A stretch of 64,000 bases of DNA from Ulota crispa (taxonomy: Eukaryota; Streptophyta; Bryopsida; Orthotrichales; Orthotrichaceae): assembly GCA_963920765.1 (NCBI GenBank), contig OY987249.1, positions 7,936,817-8,000,816 on the forward strand, read 5' to 3'. Of the stretch, positions 1-10,600 are shown piece after piece. The notes under the pieces are model-generated. The model was not told the origin of the DNA, ran no database searches, and worked only from the letters and a program-made list of their open reading frames with translations. Position 1 is the first letter of the stretch, and each line of letters opens with the position of its first letter. Both the position numbers and the translations under genes were made by a program.

Positions 1-1735
1 GGTCGAGGATGGCCAGGATGCTGCTGCTGCTGCACATGACTCCGACGGCGGGAGTGACGAGGTAACAACCAACACTACGTCTCTTCACTCCCTCAGTTTT
101 TTCTAGAGAAAACACTATTTGCATCACCTTATGATTTTGTAAACCAAAATGTAGGAGTCATTAGTGAGCATCAGATTTGGAACTTCTGCGGAAAATGGAA
201 AAAAAAGCAGGTTTCAAAAGTAGGTGTGATTTTTAAGACAACCAACCACGTCATTGAATATCCTGTTTGTTGGAATTTCTAAAAAGTCAAGGAGAGGGGC
301 TGGATTTTGAGGGATTTTGAGAATCTTCTTGGTTTGTGGAATCTCTTTTGCTGAGCCTCTCCTCTTGTCACACAAACTTGCATGGTCAACTTGCATGTAG
401 CTGTAATAGGAGCGGGACTTTCTACCCTCCAGCAGAAGTTCTAACTGTGACGCCCACTGGTGAGAACTGAGAAGTTGGTAGAGAGGTTCGTCTTTAGTTA
501 CATCTTCACCAAATGCTGATTGGGATCACTTTTACATCACAATATATGAAATTACGTTATGTAGTTTGTTCAAAGTGGGGACGTTGTAATAAACTGTTGA
601 TGAGATTGTAGACAAATTCTGATTTCTGTTCGACGATCAGTGGTCGTTGACATGCTTACAATCCACATTTTGGTAATCGAAGGTCAGCACTAGTGTGTGA
701 AATAGAGGAGTTGGTGGTAATAAGGGTCAGGTTCCTCACGTGTCCTTTGCAGTGTACATGTTGGTAACGGTTGTGTGCCTAGTTCACAAGTGCTCCCATA
801 CTAAGCTGTCTTCTTCCATTTCACTGTACCGTTCTCTTCTACCGTAGGGTTTAGGGTTTAAAACAATTATCTCCTACCTCAAGGTTTAGGATTTGCACCG
901 ATTATCTTCCACCGTAGGGTTTAGGATCTGCATTGATTGCCTTCTACATCAAGGTCTAGGGTTTACACCGATTGTGTTCCACTGTAGGATCTAAGGTTTG
1001 GACTGGTTGTCTTCCTCTGTAGGGTTTAGGGTTTAAACCGATTCTCTTCTACCTCAACGTTTAGGACTTGCACTGATCTTCTTCAACTGTAGGTTTTAAG
1101 GTTTGCACTGGTTGTCTTCCACTGTAGGATTTAAGGGTTTGCACTGTATTCTTCCACCTAAGGTTTAGGGTTTAAACCGATTCTCTTTTACCTCATGGTG
1201 TAGGGTTTGCACCAATTGTCTTACAGCGTAAAGTTTAGAATTCTACAACGATTGTCTTCCACTGTAGAATTTAAGGTTTGGACTATATTCTTCCACCGTA
1301 AGGTTTAGGGCTTGCACTGCATGGAGTATGAGTGAGTGAGTGAGTGAGTGAATAATTTGAGTGACTGTTGTTGCCGATGTGCAGGGCGACGAGTCAGACG
1401 GGGACACATCGACGCACGGGTCGATGCTGTACCCGGGGTCGCCAGGAGGCAACCCGGGAGCGGGGGTGGCACCGGAGGACGTGCCGGAGCCGATGCGGAG
1501 GACATGGGAGACGTTCAGCCAGAGCTACTCGCCCAAGAAGCTCAACGACATCATCGTGGAGCAGTCGAAAGAGGCGCAGCTCATCCTCATCAACCTGCCC
1601 GACCACTACAAGGGCATGAAGCCCCACCACTACATGCAGTACTGCGAGGAGCTCTGCCAGGGCCTCGACCGTGTGCTCCTCGTCCACGGCACCGGTAAAG
1701 AGCTCTGGGGCGGCCAAGCTCACCTCGGCCTGTAA
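1..1735 (+). CDS. C-terminal part of a putative SLC12-type cation-chloride cotransporter (5' end outside window)
   Basis: Two exons are visible: 1-61 (codons from base 2) and 1385-1735 (stop 1733-1735), joined in phase 0 across an intron with GT at 62 and AG at 1384. The first part is acidic and Ala/Gly-rich (QDAAAAAHDSDGGSDEGDE). It is followed by SYSPKKLNDIIVEQSKEAQL, INLPD, HHYMQYCEEL and GLDRVLLVHGTGKEL. That order resembles the end of KCC/NKCC proteins (RLNEVIV..S..AKLVLLNMP....[22 protein letters not shown].EV). The family moves chloride with K+ or Na+ across membranes; this tail is cytosolic and regulatory. No transmembrane segment is in the window. The last residues (KELWGGQAHLGL) do not match the usual ending, and a possible donor lies at 1695 (ACCG|GTAAAG), so a further terminal exon, for example after the AG at 2104, is an alternative. 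The family call rests on one short domain. Confidence 0.6.
841..1326. repeat. Degenerate telomere-like intronic minisatellite, about 14 units of 31-39 bp
   Basis: Inside the intron of the SLC12-like gene, units built on GTAGGGTTTAGGGTTT, then GCACCGATTGTCTTCCACC, repeat head to tail with drift. The core is the plant telomere heptamer TTTAGGG or a one-base variant. A sub-type carrying TTTAAACCGATTCTCTT recurs near 850, 1030 and 1165, which suggests a higher-order arrangement. Confidence 0.85.
1328..1350. repeat. (GAGT)n microsatellite near a 3' splice site
   Basis: About five tandem GAGT units lie 34 bp upstream of the intron's AG. A similar short (GTGA)n run is present at about 2050-2068. 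Confidence 0.8.
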
Positions 1736-1934
1736 AAAAAAGAACCAAAAACCCTGAACCCTAAAAACTATCCCATTGTTTTGCAATCCCTCCCCTTTTT
1801 GTAAAGCAAAGCCCTCCATGAAAATAATTCAATGGCCTACTCCTCTTCCCATGCACACCCCTCTCCACTCTCCCTGCCATTTGCTTCACTGTCATCACAG
1901 ATCTTCACTCACTCTGCTTCTCTACAAGAGTCTA

Positions 1935-1967
1935 GAACGTTCTAGAATGTTCTCGAATGTTCTAGAA
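1935..1967. promoter_or_regulatory. Perfect seven-unit heat-shock-element-like array
   Basis: Seven alternating GAA/TTC triplets are spaced by exactly two bases (GAAcgTTCtaGAAtgTTCtc, continuing GAAtgTTCtaGAA). This matches the nGAAnnTTCnnGAAn consensus bound by heat-shock factors. It lies 200 bp after the stop codon of the SLC12-like gene. Function is inferred only from the motif; it may simply be a short palindromic repeat (compare 42751-42788). Confidence 0.45.
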
Positions 1968-3999
1968 GGGTCGAGGAGGGTCGAAGAGGGTCCAGACTTA
2001 GTTCAGGGTTTAGGGTTTAGGGACCTGGGGGAAAGGGTGTAGTAAGGGGGTGAGTGAGTGAGTGAGTTTTTGGCATCACTTTTGGGTTGGTTTGTGGTTT
2101 TGCAGCTCTGTTGCAAGTGAGATTCAGGAGTTGTGTGTCATGAATTTTTTTGTCTTTCCATGGTAGTTTTCAGGCAGGCTTTTGAGGAAGTTGGTCTGTT
2201 TTGTTATGATGATGAAACTTGGTAGTAGTAGCGCCTCGGTTTGTTTGCAGAGGTGCGCTCTCTAGTATTGGGATTAGGGGTGTAGGGTTTATGATGATTT
2301 TAGGGTTGTGGGTGGCTTTGGATATTTTGTGCTTTTAGTGCTCATTTTTTGAGTGTGTGTGTTTTTTTCGGCGTTGTGAAGTTAATATTACTTTGTACTG
2401 TAAGTTGGCAGGGCCTTGGGGGGCTTGCTTGCTTGCTTTAATGTATTTTTCATGTTCTCTCGTAGTATGTTTTAGATTCTGTCCTGTGAAGGACAGAGTT
2501 TTTAGCAATCCGTGTAGAGGTGCTTGGCAGTCGTTAGGAGTGTTTTGTCAATGGATTTGCCTAATCCTATGGAAAAGAAATCCCCTTTTTTTTTTAATCT
2601 CTTGGAAATGCGCTGAGAAACCTTTCAAACCTCTTTTTTTTTTTTAATGTTTTTCAATCAAATTTTCCATGTTACACTAAGTTTCTGGCATACATTGTAA
2701 AAAACTTTGGGGTAAACAATCAGCCAAATAACGCCAAAGGGGACTAGTGCACAACTAAGAACCTGAAGTGTGAAACAATTTTGCATTCAAAACATGCAAT
2801 GTGTAGAATGTGTCCCATATTTAGTGTGACATGCTATACTTCTGTAATATAATGTACTGCATGAATATTGTGTGGCTCCATGTATCCTCGCCTCCCAAGC
2901 TTATATACTCAACATTATAAAACGAAGGAGATGTGTCCCTACAAAATACATGATACTAAATACTTGATACTTATATAAGCATTGAATTGGACTCTTCTAT
3001 TGGTTTAACCCATTGCAGCTTTTCTTGTATACTCTAAGGTGGAAACATCCATTTTTGCAACAAACTACAAAGAGTTTGGGGCAACAAATACTATTCCTTG
3101 TGTAAGAAGATAAGAAATTTTGAGATTGTGAAGTTTTTATAATTTTACTTTCAAAATTGAAAAGATTGTGAATTTTGGGAGTCAAAAAGTGCTTTGAATT
3201 CTTTGCCAACCTCCAGACTCATGCAACTTTGATAATAGCCAAACTACTTTGTGCTCATTACTTCCTACTTCACTTTGGGACACGTGGCACAACTTGAGTG
3301 GTCCCAACCTTGCAAAGGACAAAAAAATGCAACCCAAAACACATGTCTTTGCTAATATTGGAAATAGCGCATCTTATTGGTTGGGAATGGGGCATTGTTG
3401 GCTATGGGTGCTTCCATCTTAATGCTCTATCCTATTATGTAACTTAATTTAATTCTCATGTAACTAACAAACAATGTAATTGTTGACAATTAGTGTTATT
3501 GTTGGATACTACTTTAGTGTAGGCTAAACTAGTAAGGCATTAATTCACATTTTTTGGTGGAGACTTAGTTGATAATTGGTGTTCATGTTGACATTTAGTG
3601 TTCTAGTTTGCAATCAAAGTTGTCAATACTAAATACCATTATTAGTGTAGTCCAATCCAAAAAAATTGTACATTCAATGATACTATAATACATAAGCACT
3701 ACAAAAATTAGAACATTCAACAAAAAGTTGCACATGAATCAAAACTTGTAAAAGTGTCTCAAAGAATTAAGTGCCAATGTCCATGTTACAATGGAGTTGG
3801 CCATGGTAACAAGCATTTCAACCTTTGTAAACCTCAAACTTCCAAAATTCTCATGCTTCATACAAGAAACTTGTTAGAACAATGTTTCCAATTTTACAAT
3901 TTTGTTGTTTTCTAACACACTTCCGTGCATGACTCTACAACTCCTTTGTCATCTGTGCAATACTCCAATTCCAAGGTAGCATAAAAATTGGCCCTAAGC

Positions 4000-4285
4000 A
4001 TGTAAATTTGGAGCTTTTGAGGCAAAATAAATTATGCCCTAAAACGATTCCATAAACAAAATCTTCATTTTTAAGACTTTCATTTCTTCCGTCTGTGCAT
4101 GAGCTTGTTTAGAACCTTGCACAAAATCATGAAATACCCATTGATCAAACTAGTCACATTGTTGAAGAATAGACGAAAAAAAATTGCTTTGTAAGCGTAC
4201 ATGGATATTCTTCATCCTTTCATACCAGCTCCTCAATGAGCAATTGAGAACATATATCATCCCACCCAAGCTCTCTCAGGGGGTA
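4000..4285 (-). repeat. Dispersed repeat family D, copy 1
   Basis: Read on the minus strand, it matches about 42115-42425 (+), 5960-6250 (+) and 38750-39085 (-). Shared stretches include CTATTCTTCAAC, TTTTGTGCAAGGTTCT and GCCTCAAAAGCTCCAAAT, and the copies end near CTCTYAGGGGG. Type unknown; probably a non-autonomous DNA element. Confidence 0.6.
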
Positions 4286-4626
4286 AATACAAAATGAACA
4301 AAAAAAAACAGTATTTATATGTAGAGGTTCCTAACAAGATGACAAAAACTTTAGTCTACACCTAACTAGTGGAGAAGATAATTCTTGTTTCATCTCAATT
4401 GTTCTTCCTTGGCCCAGTATTGCACTAATGGCATCTTGTTCTAGAGGCAAAAAGAAAACCAGTGGTGCAGTACTCTATATTTTTGAACGATTTTCTTTAA
4501 CTCCGTTCATACAATTAGAAACTTAAATAATGTGTAGGAACATATGAGGAAAAACAAGGAAACTTGGATTCAAGAATTTGCACATTGTTTTTAATTCGTA
4601 GGGAAAACGTTACCAAAATATGTAAA

Positions 4627-7600
4627 TCAAACTACTGGGTAGATGAGTGCACCACAAGCCCTGGGAGCATGCTGACCTTCTTCAAACACTTGCCGGCCTC
4701 TAGAAAATGTTGTTATCACCTTTCCTGTATACGTGTGGCCCATGTATGCCGACACCTGTGGCATTGTAATGCAAGCGTGAGTAATTAAACGAAGTTGAGA
4801 ATTTTCAAACACACCAAAAAGAGTCCTAGTAGAAAAAGGGGCTTTACAAATGACACATAGTTCCAAAATAATTGTAAATACGGGTACAATTCATAAGTTT
4901 TTACGAACAACTCTCTTATTCAACAGGTTCTTTGATCAAAGAAATTTTGCCTTTAAGGGGGTTACGGGGGAATTTCAATGTGGGAACAAGTTTGCTAAGG
5001 AGAGTGCGAGGAGAAGGGTCGAAACGCCCAAACATGTGAGGAGCTATAAGTGAGGGGTTCTTAGGAATACTATAGAGCAAGTAGTTGCTAATAGCTGACA
5101 GAGGCAACTAGTAACGTGGACAAAGGGTAACAATGGTGTTGTGAGTATGCCCCTATTTGCAATTACTTTGTAATGATATGCACTTATTTGTAAGTAGACC
5201 CATGTTGATAATTGAAAAAGAGAAAACTACACATCTTTGCTCAAGCAAGCAAGGTATCTATATGACTTTGCTTTTGGGCAAAGGATTGCATTTATGTACA
5301 GATAGCTTAAGTCTCTTTCAAACTTCGTGCATGAGAGAACAGGAAGAGTATGAGACGAAAATCTAAGAAAACAATTACTACGTTGTTTGAGAAACCTTTG
5401 TGTACCTTGTTTTTGAAATATATTGGATAATTGCTGTCAATGACAAATGATGCCTCTGCATCCCAAATAACGATGTCTGCATCTTTTCCATCTGCGAGTG
5501 ATCCCTACTCAAATCACCACAATAAAAAACAGCAACAATATCAGCCACGAGCTTACTGAACTCAAAACAAAAAATGATTTAACTCAAAACAAAAAATACG
5601 TAACCCCTTAGTGCGGGAAATCAAGGTGCTCATGTAGGTTTAGAATCTTTTCTCTTTGCTAAACAAACCTTGCTATAAATGGAGAATTTTAACACTTTAA
5701 AAACACATCAAACAAAGTAATTTAATCGACTTGTTTATTATACCATGTTGATAAACTTTCTACATGTTTTACACTTCTGACTCAGTCTACCATATCCAAA
5801 TTCAATTACTAGAATTTCAGATAGTATTTTAGGTGTACACCCAAAACTAAATGCGTCTAAGTTGATTTGGCAAAGATCTTTGAAATGATTCTATAATTTA
5901 AGCTTATTTGAACAAATACTTTCTAAATCATACTTAACCCCAAAGAGAGCCAACGTCCACTAAGTAGACAATGAATGTTCTCAAATGAAACAGATGAAGT
6001 ATATCCAAGTATGTTTAGAAAGCAATTTTTGTTTATGATTCAATCACATGGCTTGTTTGATCATTGGATGCTTTGAGATTTTCGTGCAAATGCTCTAAAT
6101 AGGTTTGCATAGAGATGAAAGTTTAAGAAAAAAAACTTGCAAACGTAAAGATCTTATTTCTAGAATCTTGTTAGACAGTACTATTTTTTTTGCCTCAAAA
6201 GTTCAAGATCTACAATGCGTCACCTTCCACCATGCACTCTTAAGAGGTTAAACATCTGCTTTGTTTTTTCTAAGATGTCAAATGTCTAAAAAGTTGTAAA
6301 TCCCGTATATTGTAGCACTTAACCATTGTTCAAAACCAATAGATATCATTGAGGATTTGGACAAGAGTTAGAAACTATTGATTTTTGACAAGGATTTCAT
6401 GTGCAGTGTTTCAATAAAACTAACAACTTGAGAAAAATAGAGAGAAAACCTTTCGTGGGAGGTTGGCCATTTTAGCAGGCAACGTGCTCCAAAACTTTGA
6501 CATTTGTTGAATGGTCATGCCCCGAGCACTTCCATGAGTCCATGTAGCCGGCAATGCAAACTGCAAACAGAATAAAAAAGAATAAAAAACCCCTTAAACT
6601 CTCAGAATTTTGTACAAAAGAGAGGTATGAAAATTTAAGAAAAAGAAAATGCTAGAAGAGCAGGAACTGCTTGTTAACCCTCACCTGGATACCAGAAATA
6701 CCTCCCCAAGCCTTCAAAAAATCACCTTCTTCGAGAAGTTTCAACTCTATTGTTGAGGGAGAGTGATCCGTACTTATCATGTCAATATCACCATCCTACA
6801 CACCGAAGAAAATGAACAAAATAAAGATAAAAAAAGGAAAGAGGCCAAGCTTAGTCAAACCACTGCTTTTTTGCTATAACAACATAATAAAAATGGAGTT
6901 GTCCATCACTCCTTAAAGAACGATTTACATTAAATGAATGCATAAATAATTCATACAAAGTGAAAAATGATTTTGGACTCTTTGCCCAAAGATCTCTAAT
7001 ACTGATCTCCCAAAAATCACACTCCTAAACATGTAAAAAATGCTTAGTAAAGAACTAAAAGAATAAAGATAAATTGTGTCATACCAATAAGGCTTTCCAC
7101 AGAAGATCTCGGTGACGAGAGTCTCTCAATGGTGGGGAACATTTATATTGGGTGGCACCCTCCGGTATGTCCTCAGCAGCAAAGGTAAGGTAATGTGGAC
7201 ACGTCTCTACAGTCACACTACACCTATCTGCTTTGGCTTCCTGTACAAAAAAGAAGAAAAGAGTCTAAGGTTCATAAAGCACTTATTAGGGAGTTCAAAG
7301 TTAGGATAAAAAACAATGTATAACGCAAATTCTATCACAGAAAACTTACTGCTAATCAGATGATACAAAAGCTTGAAAAATCAGCCTCAAAATCCAGACT
7401 TTATTACCCACTTTCCCTCACCCAAGGTCGGTGAAATTACTGCTTGCCAAAACTTGTGGACATATAGCTGTGAGCAAGATCTCAATACAATTGCCTTAGG
7501 GTCTAGAACATTAAACTTTATTGTGAGATTTTACTTCCACAGCAAAAGTTGTTTTATCATCATAAGATATGGGCCAAATCATGCATGTTCAATGATGAAA

Positions 7601-10600
7601 AAATCCAACTTTGAAGCCCCCTATTTGGTTAAAGACCACCGCATGTTTTACAATGAAGCCACGTGTGTCCAAAAGAGCAGAATTGTCACAAAACTACACT
7701 CTTTTTCATACCTTTATATATGACCTTCTCTAGAACGACATTTATAATCTTTGTAACTATGCCATTGTGAACATGATTGCGACCCTAGGGGGATAAAAAG
7801 ACAAATACCTTGATAAGAGAGAGTGAATCCTCTGCATCGGAAAGATGAACAACATGTACATGAGCTCCCTGGGCAGGCCCCCCAGGCTTTGTATCTCTAG
7901 CCACCTCCATCAACTGTTTCACTGCAGTACGCTCCCTGCAACAACAAAAACTACTTGATATCACAAGTTCTAAACTCTAATTTCTATAGAAGTTGCAAAA
8001 CACATCTCTGGCTCCGTAACCATGGGTAGTTTAGTGCTAAACAAAGAAGATCTGTAACTGAAAATCCTGATACAATCAAGCCTTTTGTAATAACAGCAAT
8101 GACAAATCCCTAAGTGCCAAAATAGCTCAATGAATAAAGTTGGGCCACTTCCACATCTTTAGGAGGTTCAATAAATCATTTAAATAGCTTCAAGGGACTT
8201 TAACAAATTGTCAAGGAAATCGTGTCCTATTACCAAACAATAAAGATATGTTTTGGAAGTTACAGTAATTAAAGTCTTGTCGATTAAACAGTTAAAATCA
8301 TGATTTTGCGTAGTCTAGAGAAGATTTTCGAAACACTGGTGTGAATAAAAAAATGGAGGTTTCTTTTTAGGTTAATACATCATCCGATAGCGTAAACCCT
8401 AAACCACAAAGTGTGGTATTCACTCCTATGCGTAAAAATCAAAGCTGATCCTGCGTTGCCTTCTGTCATGGACAAGTCAAAGCAGTTTTAGGGAGTAAAG
8501 TTTCCAGAATGGAAACTCCTAATCTTCTAGTGTTAGTTTGAGCAACAAGGAGTTGAAGGAAACAGAAAAAATGTACCATGACAAAGGTCTAGATTCCAGG
8601 TATCTGCTGTAATTTCGAGCATTGCTACTGGGCTCCCCTGGTAACAAGTGAGCAGGAACAGCCGGCGGGTCTGTCACTTCCTGGTGCACCAGCATGGGAC
8701 GTCCATACTTTGCAAGTATTGGCAAAGCTGCCTACCACAGGTAAAACACATACGAACACAAAAACCCCTCGTAAAAAACTTGAAAATAAAAAAAACCATC
8801 CAGAAATGACAGAGAGAATGCATAGTGGAAGTTGTCTGCAATGATACAAATATAGGGCTCTATATTTTCACCAACCGAGTCAAAATCCATACAAAACAAC
8901 CACTCACCACTTATAAGATCACAGTCAAAGAAGCTTATATTAGCCAATGTTTCTCTACAAGATCGCACTTCTAAGCAAAAAAGCAGCAGAAACTGAACTA
9001 CAATTCTCCAAAATTATCAGCTAAGTATATAGAAATTAACAAGAAAGGCTAACCTGTATATGCTGTGCAGTAGTAGCTGGAAAGTCGTTGATTCCTGATG
9101 AACACATGAACGACTTCAACGATTTAACTTCGTGTCAGTGACGCCCTTCTTAAAATTACTTCAAAGTAACAATTTGACATATAAAGAAAGGGGGGGGGGG
9201 GGGGGGGGAGGGGGAGGGGAGGTTCATTTCAGAAATAAGATGTATTTTCTAGCGGTATAAAAAAAGTTGAATTGGTGTACTATAAAGCAAAGCAAACATA
9301 TTGACCAGAGAGCGAAAAAAAAAGCGTAAGGATGAGATTTCTAACCTTAAGGCCGAGGGCGCCTGCTTCTAGGAGATCCTCCAAAATGGATGCATTGTAA
9401 GCATTTTTGGGAACCAAGCCTCCCCAGAATCCTACCAAAACATAACATGCACAAATCCGGATGTTAAATATAGAAAACAGGCTCATTAATAAACTGAAAG
9501 TTCACAAAAATAACCTTGATTAGCAACACAAGGCTGAGAAGAAGGAACTTACCAACATCCACATAAATCTTCCCTTGAGCAGCCTCTATCTTCAACCACA
9601 TCCATGCACACATGGAATGTGTTTTAGTACTAGCACAAGAGTCATAAGTAAAATGTACTAAAAAAATTAAACTTGGCAAATACATAATAGAAAAAGAAAA
9701 AAATTACCTTATTTTTCAGGGTTTCTCTTGTAGTTGTCACGGGAAAACTGTTCAAGGGCATGTCCACCACTGCAGTTGTACCTCCTGCAGAGCAAAATAT
9801 CCCAGGCTGTAATAACAGTACCACACTGCACATGCTCCAAGAACGAACTAAAAAAATCCCAACACAAAGTGCTGAAAACTTCTATTAAAAATACAAGAGA
9901 TAAAAAGAAGGGCAAAAAAACAAGCAGGAAAACAAGATAAAAGTGAAAAAAAAGGTAAAAAATACCAGCAGCAGCAGCCATAGTCCCTGTATGAAACCCT
10001 TCCCATTCCGTCCGCCCTGGTTCATTCAAATGTACGTGGCTGCAAAAAACATCATCCAAACAGTCTTACTTTAAAGGCATCATCCTCATACATGGATGAA
10101 GAAAGAAGAAAGATATGAGAGTACGTGTAGCTTACCACGCAACCATATAAGTGAGATATCTAGTAACAAAATATTCAAATTTACATCTCCTTTATTCATT
10201 AAGCTCTTCACCCACCAAGCTACAAAATACATTACCTCAATGTCTCTATACATACCCATGAACATGTGGCAAATACTAAGTGTATTGGGCACCTACTAGT
10301 GGTCTAGCTCTCTAATCTTTTAACATTCCAACTACCAATGTTTGTCCTATGGTGCTCTAGCTATCTTAAAGTCCATAAACTTTATATTAACTAAATCACC
10401 ACAGTAACGTGATTTCAACACTCTCACATAACTAATCTAAGCACAAATAGTACATATCTCTTGATGTGCAGCAACAACTAAAACCGACATAGATTTGCAT
10501 GATATCTAGAGAAAGCCAATAAAATGCATGCATGTGCAAAAACAACAAACATTTTAAAAAGCCAGTCCAATGCCCACAGTTTCAAAATGCGTACACATCA

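Larger units (their letters stand above)
1736..4626. other. Intergenic space between two convergent genes
   Basis: The first kilobase or so is T/G-rich, with TTTAGGG runs near 2008-2022 and 2280-2290. It probably includes the 3' untranslated region of the SLC12-like gene. From about 2650 the sequence is AT-rich with no open frame resembling a protein. A dispersed repeat occupies about 4000-4285. Confidence 0.6.
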
